From NCBI GenBank assembly GCA_963761985.1, contig CAVXIT010000010.1, positions 197,100 through 261,099 on the forward strand: 64,000 nucleotides of DNA. The letters are read 5' to 3'. Origin of the DNA: JACCTH01 sp963761985. Its GTDB lineage: Bacteria > Actinomycetota > Acidimicrobiia > Spongiisociales > ZC4RG35. Within the stretch, counting starts at the first letter, position 1. The number at the start of each line of letters is the position of its first letter. The translations under genes were made by a program, and so were the position numbers. The notes below the pieces were generated by a model. The model did no database searches, was not told the origin of the DNA, and saw only the letters and a program-made list of their open reading frames with translations. This document shows, in pieces, positions 1 to 9,833 of this stretch.

Positions 1-2
1 TC

Positions 3-1526
3 GGGGTATGCATCGCCACCTCCGGTCCCGGAGCGACGAACCTCGTCACGCCCCTGGCCGATGCGTTGATGGACTCTGTGCCGATTGTGGCAATCACCGG
101 CCAGGTCCCCACCAGTTCTGTTGGAAACGACGCCTTCCAGGAGGCGTACACCACCGGAATCACAATGCCGGCGACAAAACACAACTACTTCGTGACCGAT
201 CCCGGCGAGATCACCGATGTCATCCACGAGGCTTTTCACATCGCCTCCACGGGCCGACCAGGGCCGGTGCTCGTCGATTTGCCCAAGGACATCCTTAACC
301 AGTCCACGACCTGGCGCAGGCCCAACGATCTAGCTCTGCCGGGCTACAAGCCGACGTTCGACGGCCATCCCCGCCGCATCAAAGAAGCAGTCGAGATGAT
401 TTACAAGGCCAAGCGGCCGGTGCTCTACGTCGGTGGTGGAGTCATCAAAGCCAACGGCGCGGAGGCGCTGAAAAAGTTGGCGGAGGCCACCGGGATCCCG
501 GTTACGACCACATTGATGGGCCGGGGTGCCTTTCCTGATTCCCATCCCCTCGCAATGGGGATGCCGGGCATGCATGGCACCTACACCGCGATCACCTCGA
601 TCCAAAAAGCCGACCTGCTCATCGCGGTTGGCGTGCGCTTCGACGATCGCGTCACCGGCAACCCGAAGTTTTTCGCACCGCATGCCAAGGTGATCCACAT
701 CGACGTCGACCCCGCCGAGATCGGCAAGGTCCGTTTCGCCGACATCCCGATTGTTGGCGACGCAGGTCGCATCCTCAGCCAGCTGCTCGCGGTATGGGGC
801 GAACGCGAGACGCCGGACCGCAACGCCTGGCTCGAGACAATCGACCGCTGGAAGACCGAGTATCCGCTTCGCTATCAGCAGACCCCCGACGGTCCGATCA
901 AACCGCAGTTTGTCGTCGAGGAGCTCTATCGCTTGACCGGAGGCGACGCCACGATCGTCGCCGGCGTTGGCCAGCACCAAATGTGGGCGAGCCAGTATTG
1001 GAAATTCGAGGACCCGAGGCGGTGGATCAATTCGGGCGGACTCGGAACGATGGGTTTCGCCGTCCCTGCCGCGATCGGTGCCAAGGCCGGCACTCCCGAC
1101 GAGCTGGTCTTCGCCCTCGACGGCGATGGCTGCTTCCAGATGACGTTCAACGAGCTCATCACCGCTTCAACCGAGAACATCCCCGTGAAGATCGCCGTGT
1201 TCAACAACGGCGTCCACGGCATGGTCACCCAGTGGCAGCGCCTGTTCTACAACAGCCGCTTTTCCGGCACCTTCCTCGGCGACGGGGTCGACTACCCCAA
1301 GCTGGCGGAATCGCTTGGGTGCGTGGGACTCAAAGCCGAGAACCCAGACGAGCTCGGACCGACGTTGGAAAAGGCGCTGGCGATCGACGACAAGCCGGTG
1401 GTTGTGGAAGTCGTGGTCGACCGGGAAGAGATGGTCTTCCCGATGGTTCCTGCCGGGGGCTCGAACGACGAGGTGATTCTCGGGCCGACCGAGAAGGTCA
1501 TCAGCCCGGCGAGCGACTTGCCGTGA
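3..1526 (+). CDS. ilvB: Acetolactate synthase large subunit (5' end outside window)
   Basis: Catalytic subunit of acetohydroxyacid synthase, the thiamine-diphosphate enzyme that starts valine/leucine/isoleucine synthesis. The frame is already open at the window edge (GVCIATSGPGATNL, the end of the N-terminal ThDP-binding domain), so about 507 C-terminal residues of a usual 570-600 are present. A central FAD-binding domain follows. The C-terminal ThDP/Mg motif begins GDGCFQMTFNELI and ends at the NN pair of AVFNN. The stop overlaps the ilvN start as GTGA, and ilvN, ilvC and leuA follow directly, which settles the anabolic role. Any leader or attenuator would lie upstream of the window. Confidence 0.97.
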   Translation, partial: GVCIATSGPGATNLVTPLADALMDSVPIVAITGQVPTSSVGNDAFQEAYTTGITMPATKHNYFVTDPGEITDVIHEAFHIASTGRPGPVLVDLPKDILNQSTTWRRPNDLALPGYKPTFDGHPRRIKEAVEMIYKAKRPVLYVGGGVIKANGAEALKKLAEATGIPVTTTLMGRGAFPDSHPLAMGMPGMHGTYTAITSIQKADLLIAVGVRFDDRVTGNPKFFAPHAKVIHIDVDPAEIGKVRFADIPIVGDAGRILSQLLAVWGERETPDRNAWLETIDRWKTEYPLRYQQTPDGPIKPQFVVEELYRLTGGDATIVAGVGQHQMWASQYWKFEDPRRWINSGGLGTMGFAVPAAIGAKAGTPDELVFALDGDGCFQMTFNELITASTENIPVKIAVFNNGVHGMVTQWQRLFYNSRFSGTFLGDGVDYPKLAESLGCVGLKAENPDELGPTLEKALAIDDKPVVVEVVVDREEMVFPMVPAGGSNDEVILGPTEKVISPASDLP

Positions 1527-2029
1527 ACCACACGTTGTCGGTGGTCGTCGAAGACAAGCCGGGGGTGCTGGCCCGCGTGTCGTCGCTGCTGGCACGGCGG
1601 GGGTTCAACATCCATTCGCTAGCCGTGGGCCCCTCCCACGAGGACGGCATGTCCAGGATGACCGTGGTGGTGGAGGCGCCGGACGTCGAGCAGGTCAAGA
1701 AGCAGCTCCACAAACTGATCAACGTCGTCCGCATTTCCGAGTTCGATCCGGCCACCATCATCGAGCGTGAGATCATGCTCGTCCGGGTCTCGGGTGGGCC
1801 CGGGAAGCGAGGCGAGATTCTCGAGATTGCTTCGATCTTCGACGCAATCGCGGTCGACGTCGGACCCAACGCGATCACGTTCCAGATCGCCGGCGACCCT
1901 CGCAAGGTCAATGATTTTCTCGAACTGGTGCGGCCCTACGGTTTGGTCGAATTGGTCAAGTCAGGGCGGGTGGCGCTCTCGCGGGAGCTCAAAGGCAGGT
2001 CAGGTCCGAGGTTGCGGGCCGTCAACTGA
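1523..2029 (+). CDS. ilvN: Acetolactate synthase small (regulatory) subunit
   Basis: Regulatory subunit that activates IlvB and confers valine feedback inhibition. The 168-residue length fits the family. The N-terminal ACT domain reads LSVVVEDKPGVLARVSSLLA then RRGFNIHSLAVG. A second ACT-like C-terminal domain (IMLVRVSGGPGKRGEILEIA) follows. The GTG start at 1523 was chosen over the longer open frame because homology begins there and it overlaps the ilvB stop (GTGA), implying translational coupling. ilvC begins 10 nt after the stop. Confidence 0.97.
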   Translation: MNHTLSVVVEDKPGVLARVSSLLARRGFNIHSLAVGPSHEDGMSRMTVVVEAPDVEQVKKQLHKLINVVRISEFDPATIIEREIMLVRVSGGPGKRGEILEIASIFDAIAVDVGPNAITFQIAGDPRKVNDFLELVRPYGLVELVKSGRVALSRELKGRSGPRLRAVN

Positions 2030-2034
2030 GGAGG
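2028..2034 (+). promoter_or_regulatory. Strong Shine-Dalgarno site of ilvC
   Basis: GAGGAGG ends 5 nt before the ATG at 2040 and overlaps the ilvN stop codon. It fixes the ilvC start, although the open frame extends far upstream. Confidence 0.8.
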
Positions 2035-2039
2035 AACCG

Positions 2040-3044
2040 ATGGGCAAGATCTACTACGAGGGCGACGCCGACCCGTCCCTGATCAAGGGGCGCAAAGTGG
2101 CCGTGATCGGGTATGGCAGCCAGGGGCACGCCCATGCCCTCAATCTTGCCGAGTCCGGGGTGGAGGTGGTCGTCGGTCTCCGACCGGATTCGTCCTCGGC
2201 TGAGAAGGCCAGCGAGGCCGGCCTCAAGGTCATGACCCCATCTGAAGCGGCGGGTTGGGCCGATGTGATCATGATGCTGGTTCCCGACCAGCACATGGGC
2301 GACCTCTTCCGCGATGAAATTGCCCTGCAACTCGCCAAGGGCGACGCCCTCATGTTCGCTCATGGGTTCAACATCCATTACGGGGCGGTCCTGCCTCCCG
2401 ACGATGTTGACGTCCTCATGGTTGCACCCAAAGGCCCAGGGCACCTTGTCCGCCGCACCTACACGGAAGGATCGGGCGTGCCGTGTCTCCTCGCCGTTCA
2501 TCAAGACGCCACCGGCAAGGCCCACGATCTCGGGCTCTCTTACGCCGCCGCCCTCGGCGGGGCGCGCGCCGGGGTGCTCGAAACGACTTTCAAAGAAGAA
2601 ACCGAGACTGACCTCTTCGGCGAGCAGGTCATCCTCTGCGGAGGGGTGTCGGCCCTCATCAAGGGAGCCTATGAGACTCTGGTCGAGGCTGGCTATCAAC
2701 CGGAGTCCGCCTACTTCGAGACGCTGCACGAGCTCAAGCTCATCGTCGACCTCCTCTACGAAGGCGGCCTGTCCTGGATGCGCTATTCGATCTCCGACAC
2801 GGCCGAATACGGCGACTACACCCGCGGCTCTCGCATCGTCACCGACGAGACCAAAGAGGAGATGAAGAAAGTACTGGCCGAGATCCAGTCGGGAGCCTTC
2901 GCCAACGAATGGCTCGCCCAGGCGCGGGAGGGAGCTCCTTTCCTGCTCGAGCAACGCCAGGCCAACCGCAACCACCCGATCGAAACTGTGGGCCGCGAGC
3001 TGCGGGGGCTCATGCCGTTCCTCACTCCCAAGGAAGCACCATGA
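2040..3044 (+). CDS. ilvC: Ketol-acid reductoisomerase (NADP+), class I
   Basis: Second common step of branched-chain amino acid synthesis: Mg-dependent alkyl migration and NADPH reduction of acetolactate or acetohydroxybutyrate. The 334 residues are class I length. An N-terminal Rossmann fold carries VAVIGYGSQGHAHALNL. The all-helical domain carries the metal and substrate residues in ETETDLFGEQ and ISDTAEYGDY. The ATG at 2040 is set by a perfect Shine-Dalgarno. The stop overlaps leuA as ATGA, so ilvB-N-C-leuA is one transcription unit. Confidence 0.98.
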   Translation: MGKIYYEGDADPSLIKGRKVAVIGYGSQGHAHALNLAESGVEVVVGLRPDSSSAEKASEAGLKVMTPSEAAGWADVIMMLVPDQHMGDLFRDEIALQLAKGDALMFAHGFNIHYGAVLPPDDVDVLMVAPKGPGHLVRRTYTEGSGVPCLLAVHQDATGKAHDLGLSYAAALGGARAGVLETTFKEETETDLFGEQVILCGGVSALIKGAYETLVEAGYQPESAYFETLHELKLIVDLLYEGGLSWMRYSISDTAEYGDYTRGSRIVTDETKEEMKKVLAEIQSGAFANEWLAQAREGAPFLLEQRQANRNHPIETVGRELRGLMPFLTPKEAP

Positions 3045-4558
3045 ACTCAAAACCCTTCTCGGACCGACTGGTGATTTTCGACACGACGCTGCGCGATGGT
3101 GAGCAAGCGCCCGGTATCGCTCTCACCCCCGAAGAGAAGGTGACGATCGCCCATCAGCTGGCTCGCCTCCGCGTCGACATCCTCGAAGCCGGTTTTGCCG
3201 CTTCCTCCCCGGGCGACTTCGAGGCGGTGTCCCGCATCGCGCGCGAAGTCAAGGGACCGGTGATCGCCTCCCTGGCCCGCGCCCACCCCGACGACATCGA
3301 CCGCTCCTACGACGCTCTCAAGGATGCCGAGAAATTTCGGATCCACGTCTTCATGTCGACTTCCCCGATCCACATGGAGAAGATGCTGCGCATGACCCCC
3401 GAGGAGGTTTTTCGGGCGAGTGTCGAAGGCGTCCGCCGCGCCAAGAAGTACACCGACGACGTCGAGTTTTCGCCCCAGGACGCGACTCGCTCCGACCCCG
3501 ACTTCATGATCTCGGTTTGTCGAGCAGCGGTGGAAGCCGGGGCGACAACAATCAATATTCCCGACACCGTTGGCTTCGCGACGCCGCGCGACTTTGTCGA
3601 GCTGCTCGAGCGAGTATTCAAGGAAGTCAAGGGTGATCGCGACGACGTGGTCATGTCAGTCCACTGCCATGACGATCTGGGTCTGGCGGTCGCCAACTCC
3701 CTGTCATCTATCGCTGCCGGTGCTCGCCAGATCGAAGGAGCCATCAACGGCATCGGCGAGCGGGCCGGCAACACATCAATCGAGGAGGTGGTGATGGCGG
3801 TGAAGACCCGCCAGGACGCTTACGAGGTCGAGCTCGGAGTCGACACCACCCAGCTCTATGAGACCTCACGCCTGGTCTCCCGGCTGACGGGATATCCGGT
3901 GCAGTTCAACAAAGCAGTCGTCGGACGTAATGCGTTCGCCCACGAATCCGGAATCCATCAGCACGGGGTCCTCCGCGACAAAGAGACTTACGAGATCATG
4001 GAGGCCGCCGATGTCGGCCAGCAGGCCGCGCAGATCGTGCTCGGCAAACATTCGGGACGCGCCGGTTTTGCCGACGCCCTCCACAAGATGGAGATCGTGC
4101 TCGAGGAAGAGTCCTTCTCCCGCGCCTTCGAGCGTTTCAAGCAGCTTGCCGACCGCAAGGTGCAGATCGGCGAAGACGAGGTCAGGGCCATCGTCGAGGA
4201 CCAATTCGGCCCGACGACCCAACGGATTCGACTCATTGGACTACACGTGGCCGGCGGCAACGAGGTAACCCCGACCGCCACGGTCCGGGTCGAGAAGGAT
4301 GGAACCGAGCAGGTGTTTTCCGGACAAGGAGATGGGATGGTGCATGCCGCCTTCGCTGCCCTGCGACTTGCCTTCGGGATAGATCCGAAGCTGATCGACT
4401 ACCGGGTGGTGCCAGTGACGTCGGGTGCCGATGCGATGGCCGAGATCAGCGTCGTGGTCCAGGTTGGAGAGCGAACCTACTCGGGTCACTCGATCAACAC
4501 CGATGTCGTGGAGGGCTCCGCCGAAGCCTTCGCTAACGCCCTCAACAAGACCGCCTAA
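3041..4558 (+). CDS. leuA: 2-isopropylmalate synthase
   Basis: Condenses acetyl-CoA with 2-ketoisovalerate at the entry to leucine synthesis. It has 505 residues. The HMGL-like TIM barrel carries FDTTLRDGEQAPG near residue 12, HCHDDLGLAVAN with metal-binding HxH near 205, and HESGIHQHGVL near 300. The C-terminal 130 residues form the LeuA dimer/allosteric domain where leucine normally binds. The ATG overlaps the ilvC stop (ATGA). Citramalate or homocitrate synthase is possible by fold, but the ilv context and the overall pattern favour LeuA. Confidence 0.96.
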   Translation: MNSKPFSDRLVIFDTTLRDGEQAPGIALTPEEKVTIAHQLARLRVDILEAGFAASSPGDFEAVSRIAREVKGPVIASLARAHPDDIDRSYDALKDAEKFRIHVFMSTSPIHMEKMLRMTPEEVFRASVEGVRRAKKYTDDVEFSPQDATRSDPDFMISVCRAAVEAGATTINIPDTVGFATPRDFVELLERVFKEVKGDRDDVVMSVHCHDDLGLAVANSLSSIAAGARQIEGAINGIGERAGNTSIEEVVMAVKTRQDAYEVELGVDTTQLYETSRLVSRLTGYPVQFNKAVVGRNAFAHESGIHQHGVLRDKETYEIMEAADVGQQAAQIVLGKHSGRAGFADALHKMEIVLEEESFSRAFERFKQLADRKVQIGEDEVRAIVEDQFGPTTQRIRLIGLHVAGGNEVTPTATVRVEKDGTEQVFSGQGDGMVHAAFAALRLAFGIDPKLIDYRVVPVTSGADAMAEISVVVQVGERTYSGHSINTDVVEGSAEAFANALNKTA

Positions 4559-4590
4559 CCTCTCTCGGGACTCGATACCAAGAGAGGAAA

Positions 4591-5271
4591 ATGACTATTT
4601 CACGCTGGCGGCTCGTCGCCATCCTGGGGGTTTTGCTTCTGGCCGTGGCGGCTTGCGGCAGCGGTACGACCGAAACGACCGCTGATGACACAGACACGAC
4701 TGCGGAGGCCGCGGCAACTACCGCGGCGACCGAGGAAACGTCTGATCCCGGCAGCGTCGGTAGTTTCGGCGACATGCCCGCCGAATGCATCGAAGCCTTC
4801 CGTGCTTATCTGCGCGAGATCGAACCGATCGTCGAAGACTTCGATTTTGAATCGTCGACGATGGCAGAGTTCGAGGCCGTGGCTCAACAATTCGAGGACA
4901 CGAGTACCGAGTTCGAGGAGGAGACCGAAGCCTGCCCCGACCTCGACCTCGATACCGAGGAATCGTTTGCTGCGATGATCGAGTTTGCCGAGAGCGAGGC
5001 GCCGGGAACCGCTGGGTATTTCCGGTTCTTGCAGCAGTTCATCGGCGACGGTTCCACGACGGGCGTCAGCGCATCTGGCGATTGCGAAACCGACATCGCG
5101 TCGGTCCAGGAATTCATTGACCAGGCTGACTCGATTGGCGACCTCACGGTTGCTCAAACCATGGAATTCAGCGGGCTGCTCGGAGCCGTCAGCGCCGAGT
5201 GCTCGCCGGAACGGCTGGAAGAGTTCTTCTCCGAAGAAGATGTGGCGGCCTTTATGGAGGACGCGGGCTGA
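4591..5271 (+). CDS. Predicted lipoprotein, acidic, unknown function
   Basis: 226 residues. A lipoprotein signal peptide (MTISRWRLVAILGVLLLAVAAC) has the lipobox LAVAAC, so lipidated Cys22 would anchor it outside the membrane. A Thr/Ala-rich linker (about residues 23-55) leads to a very acidic helical domain containing four cysteines that may pair. No family recognised. AGAGAGG lies about 5 nt before the ATG. It starts 32 nt after leuA and is followed by CNNM-type membrane proteins; a shared role is not evident. Confidence 0.75.
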   Translation: MTISRWRLVAILGVLLLAVAACGSGTTETTADDTDTTAEAAATTAATEETSDPGSVGSFGDMPAECIEAFRAYLREIEPIVEDFDFESSTMAEFEAVAQQFEDTSTEFEEETEACPDLDLDTEESFAAMIEFAESEAPGTAGYFRFLQQFIGDGSTTGVSASGDCETDIASVQEFIDQADSIGDLTVAQTMEFSGLLGAVSAECSPERLEEFFSEEDVAAFMEDAG

Positions 5272-5320
5272 GACCCATCCGGGAGAACAACTATTAGTAC
5301 CGGGCTTAGGGCTCGGCCTG

Positions 5321-6609
5321 GTGGCCGTGCTCGTCCTGATGACGGGCTTCTTCGTAGCGGGCGAGTTCGCGTTGGTGGCCGTCGATCGGAGCCGGGTCAA
5401 GCGACTCGCGGCCGAGGGCGATCGCCGGGCAGCTCAGGTGGAGAAGTCGCTCTCGCGGCTTTCGTTCGAGCTGTCCGGAGCCCAGCTCGGAATCACGATC
5501 ACTTCGCTCATTACAGGGGCGATTGCCGAGCCGGCACTCTCGGGGATCTTCGAGCCGCTGCTCGACCGTATCGGATGGGAGGGCGTCACCGACCGTCCCG
5601 TGGTCGCAATTGGTCTCGCGCTTCTCGTGGCGAACCTCGCGGCAATGCTCGGCGAGTTGATTCCCAAGAACTTCGCCCTCGCCCGCCCCTTCGTAACCGC
5701 CAAAGCGATTTCGATCCCGATGTCCTGGCTCAACGGGCTGCTGCGACCGATCATCCTCCTCTTGAATCGAGCCGCCAACTGGACGGTCCGCAAATTTGGG
5801 ATCGAGCCCCGAGAGGAGTTGGCCGGAGTCCGCTCCCTCGAGGAGCTGGAATTGATCATCCGGTCCTCGGGGGAAGAGGGCGAGCTCGACGATGCCGAGC
5901 TGTCACTGCTCACCCGTGCCATCTCCTTCACCGAGAAGGTCGCGGCCGATGTCATGGTCCCCCGCGTTTCCGTCGAGGGTTTGACCCGATTCGACTCCGT
6001 CGCCGACCTTCGCCGGATCTCACGCAAGACCGGGCACTCCCGGTTCCCGATCTTCGGCGTGGATCAGGACGAGATCGTCGGTGTGGTTCACGTCAAAGAC
6101 ACCTTCCAGATCCAGCCGGAGCGGCGTTCGATCACTCCACTGGGCTCATATCGCCAAACCCGCCCTCATCGTCCCCGAGTCGCGCCAGCTCGACGACCTG
6201 CTCGTCGACATGCAGCGACAAAGCCGGGCGCTGTCGGTGGTGGTGGACGAGTACGGCGGCTTCGCCGGGATCGTGACGGTTGAAGACCTGCTCGAGGAGA
6301 TCCTCGGAGAAATCAGTGACGAGCACGACGCTCCGGGATCCGCCACTGCGACTCTCAGACGGGAGCCGGCGAACAAATCGAAGTCGAGGGCCTGACCAAC
6401 CGGCATCGACCTCGAGGAGCAATTCGATCTGGTGCTACCCGATGGCCGCTTCGAAACTCTCGGCGGCTTTCTGATTTCTCAATTGGGCCGATTCCCCGAA
6501 GTCGGCGAAAAGGTCGCAGCTTCGGAACCCTTCCTCTTCGAGGTTCTGGCCAATGGACGGTCACCGGCTCGATCGCATCGGCGTCAGCCGGCTGGAGACG
6601 ACGCGATGA
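5321..6609 (+). pseudogene. CNNM/CBS-domain (CorC/HlyC-like) membrane protein, frameshifted
   Basis: Family members are implicated in Mg2+/Co2+ efflux or resistance. Visible parts: CNNM membrane domain (MTGFFVAGEFALVAVDRSRV, then helices to about 5790), a CBS pair (DVMVPRVSVEGL, HSRFPIFGVDQDEIVGVVHV, then VVVDEYGGFAGIVTVEDLLE) and the transporter-associated domain (LPDGRFETLGGFLISQLGRF). The frame changes near 6147, 6355, 6400 and 6548, but no in-frame stop interrupts homology once these are crossed; the ending DRIGVSRLETTR and TGA at 6607 fit. The start is uncertain: GTG 5321 is first in frame, but the family usually has about 10 more residues. The stop overlaps the next gene (ATGA). Probably sequencing indels, possibly true decay. 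Confidence 0.75.
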
Positions 6610-7893
6610 ATCTCGGGGCGCTGGCGTGGATGGTCGTGCTCTTGCTCGCCAACGGGTTCTTTGTCGCCTCCGAGTTCGCCTTCACCGCGGCCCGCCGGCA
6701 GGTGATCGAGGAGCTGCCAGGGCCGGGGGGCCCGAGCGGCGGTGACGACTATGCGCAACTTGCCGGATGCACTGGCCGGAGCGCAGGTGGGCATCACCCT
6801 CGCCACCCTGCTACTTGGTTTCGTCGCCGAACCGGCAGTCGCCGGGATCATCGAGAACATGCATCGGCTGGCTGCCGATCCCCTCCGGTGTCACGCACAC
6901 GATCTCCCTGGTGGTCGCGTTGCTGCTCGTCGTTTTCCTGCACATGGTGATCGGCGAAATGGCGCCGAAGAACGTCGCTATCGCCACCCCCGAGAGGTTG
7001 GCAGTGTGGCTCGGGGTTCCCTTTCGATGGTTTATGACGCTGTTTCGCCCGCTGATCGCCACAGTCAATTGGGCTGGCCAACGAGCTTCCTCCGAATCTT
7101 CGGAGTGGAAACCCGCGACAAGCTGGAGACAGCCCATACCGCTGAGGATTTGGCGGTCGGTGATTGCGGCAGGGCGCCAGGAGGGGATCATCGAGGAATT
7201 CGCCAGCAAGCTCCTTTCGGGCGCCATCCGGTTCTCGGAACGAGATGCCTCCGAGGTGATGGTTCCCCGGCCCGACATAATCGCCCGTCCTTCCGGGTCG
7301 ACCCCGGCCGAGTTCGGAGCAGGTCGATCAACGAAGAAGGCTTCTCCCGGATTCCGATCTACGGCTCGAACATCGACGACCTCACCGGCTTCGTCCACGC
7401 CAAGGATCTGCTCGGCGTCTCTGACGAGGACCGCGATCGGCCGATTGATCCCGCACTGATCCGCCCTCTCCTGGCGGTGCCGGAAACGGCTTCGATCAGG
7501 CTGCTTCTCAACGAGATGCAACGCAGCGGCCGCCACCTCGCCTTGATCGTCGACGAGCACGGCGGAACCGCCGGATTGCTCACCCTCGAGGACATCGCCG
7601 AAGAGCTGGTGGGCGACATTCGCGACGAGTACGACGAAGGTGAGACCGCGCCTCGCCAGCTGACGGGCCGGGATCGCTATGAGGTTCCCGGAGCGATACG
7701 GCCCGATGAGTTGCGCAGTCTCACCGGTCTCAAACTCCCCGCAGGTGAATACGAAACCCTCGGGGGTTTCGTGATGGATCGCCTGGGAAGGATCGCCCGT
7801 CGCGGTGACAAGGTCGACGTCGACAATTGGATCATCCTCGTCAAGAAAATGGACGGCCGCCGGGTCACCGAGATCGAACTGCAGAAGTTCTAG
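6606..7893 (+). pseudogene. Second CNNM/CBS-domain membrane protein, frameshifted
   Basis: Tandem paralogue of the preceding gene, starting at ATG 6606 inside its stop. CNNM domain: MNLGALAWMVVLLLANGFFV then ASEFAFTAARRQVIEE, AGAQVGITLATLLLGFVAEP and SLVVALLLVVFLHMVIGEMA. CBS pair: ASEVMVPRPDII, FSRIPIYGSNIDDLTGFVHA, LIVDEHGGTAGLLTLEDIAE. Transporter-associated domain at the end (ETLGGFVMDRLGRI). Frame changes near 6725 (in a G/C run), 6885, 7080, 7155 and 7310; the last 570 nt are clean. It ends 11 nt before the convergent kup stop. Probable role: divalent-cation transport at the inner membrane. Confidence 0.75.
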
Positions 7894-7904
7894 ATCTCGC
7901 CAAA

Positions 7905-9809
7905 TCAAATCTCAACCGTGACGCCGATATCGACGACCCGGTCGGGAGGAAGCTGGAAGTAGTCGGCCGCACTGCGGGTGTTGCGGTGCAGAAAGTTGAA
8001 TAGCCGTTCACGCGAACCCGTTCAATCCGACTCCCTTCTCGACACGACCCGCTCTTTGCCCAAGAAAGTAGGTGGTGTCGAGGGGATTGAAGGCGACCTC
8101 GGCGATCAGGTGCTCGAGCGCGGCCGGGACGTCGGGCTCCTGCATGAAGCCGTAGGTCAAGACGACCTTGAAGAAGCGAGAACCAAGATGTTCGATCTCC
8201 TCGCGGCGTGCCCGAGGAACCCGGGGTACCAGTGCCGTCTTGACGGTCAGGAATACAACCGAATGATGAATTGCGTGATTGTGACGCAGGTTCGCCACGA
8301 AGGCAGGTGGCACCGCGTCAGCAGTCCGGAACAGATACACCGCGGTCCCTTGCGTCCGATGGCACCTTCGACTTGGCGAGGCTCGCGATGAGCGCTTTGA
8401 GGGGTTGGCGGCCTCGCTTTACCTTTTGTTCCAGGTAGCGCCGTCCTGCAATCCAGGTGGTCATGACGAAAACGTCGCGATCGCCGCCACCAGCAAAGTG
8501 AACCAACCGCCGGTCGGGATCTTGAGTGCATTCGAGGCAAGGAAGGCGAGTTCAGTCGACGAGGAATAGACCCGATCACGAGTCCGACGCTGCCACCAAC
8601 TCCACCGCCACTTTTCGCTGAGCGTGAACCGCGAGCAAGAATTGTGGTGATGAGCATCGTCGCAGTGACCGCGAGGCCATACGCCGCGGCCAGGTTGGCC
8701 GAAGATCGAAATCCAAGCACCAGGCCAAGGCACGCAACCAGCAAGGTCCAGTTGACCGCGGGAAGGTAGACCTGACCATGGACGTCGGCGGAGGTGTGGC
8801 GAACTTCGAGACGAGGGATGAAGCCCAGCTGGATCGCCTGGTTGGTAAGCGAGAACACTCCTGAAATCAGAGCCTGGCTGGCGACGATTGTGGCGAGGTC
8901 GCCAGGATGACCAGCGGGATCAACGCCCATTCCGGAGCAAGAAGGAAGAAAGGACTCTCCACCGCCTCAGGGTTGGCGGAGCAGCAGAGCTCCCTGGCCG
9001 AGATAGTTCAGGATGAGCGCGGGGAAGACGATCGCCGAGCCAGCCGAGCCGGATCGGCCGGATCCCAAAGTGGCCCATGTCGGCGTAGAGCGCTTCGCCA
9101 CCAGTGACGACCAGGACGACTGGCGCCCAGGGCGACGAACGCCGCGCCATGGATAGGTGCGTGAAGAATTCGACCGCGTAAATGGGATTGAGAGCGGCCA
9201 GGACGTCAGGGGTTGCTGTACGAGCTGGATGATTCCGAGCACCGCCAAAACCGCAAACCAAACAAGCATCAGCGGTCCGAAGATCCTGCCAACCAGAGCC
9301 GTCCCTCGACTCTGGATCGAGAAGAGTCCGATGAGGATCGCAGCGGCGATCGGAATCACGAACTGAGCAAGCGCCGGCGCCGCCACTTCCAGACCTTCAA
9401 CTGCCGACAGCACCGAAATTGAGGGGGTGATGGCCGCGTCGCCGTAGAGCAGGGCGGCACCGATGATTCCGGCCAGTACCAGTTGCCGGCGTCGTCGCCT
9501 CGCTTCGTCGCTCGGAGCGACCAGAGCAGTCAAGGCGAGAATCCCGCCTTCGCCCTCGTTGTCGGCCCGCATCACGATGAACACGTACTTGGCGGTGATG
9601 ATGATGAGCAGCGCCCAAAAGATCAGCGAGAGCACCCCGAGCACCGAGGCGCGCTCGACCGGGATGTTGTGGTGCTCGGCGAACGTTTCCCGGATCGAAT
9701 AGAGCGGACTCGTGCCGATGTCGCCATAGACGATGCCCAACGCCGCCAGGGTCAGGCCGGCGAGCCCACCGTGGCCGTGTCCATTTGAGGTCGAGGAGGC
9801 AGCGGCCAC
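7905..9809 (-). pseudogene. kup: Kup-family potassium uptake protein, frameshifted
   Basis: Low-affinity K+/H+ symporter. The first 220 residues are clean and diagnostic: LAALGIVYGDIGTSPLYSIR, YVFIVMRADNEGEGGILALT, GAALLYGDAAITPSISVLSA. Later parts lie in several frames: TGGEALYADMGHFG (~9080), VIFPALILNYLGQGALLL-type sequence (~9000), ASQALISGVFSLTNQAIQLG (~8870), AAYGLAVTATMLITT (~8670), FVMTTWIAG (~8460), HLGSRFFKVVLTYGFMQEPD (~8170). The tail, DYFQLPPDRVVDIGVTVEI, ends at TGA 7907-7905. Total about 635 residues, the normal Kup length. At least five indels break it. The GTG start at 9809 lies 24 nt from the divergent leuB start. Confidence 0.85.
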
Positions 9810-9821
9810 GAACCCCGAGGG

Positions 9822-9827
9822 TAACTT
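9822..9827 (+). promoter_or_regulatory. Putative -10 element of leuB (leaderless type)
   Basis: TAACTT followed by exactly 6 nt and the ATG, so transcription would start at or next to the A of the start codon. No convincing -35 is visible. GGGAG in the 6-nt gap is too close to act as a Shine-Dalgarno. Confidence 0.4.
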
Positions 9828-9833
9828 TGGGAG

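Noticed and set aside
2022..3050. Long minus-strand open frame opposite ilvC
   Set aside because: It is a codon-structure shadow in a GC-rich gene; the plus-strand frame is unmistakable ketol-acid reductoisomerase.
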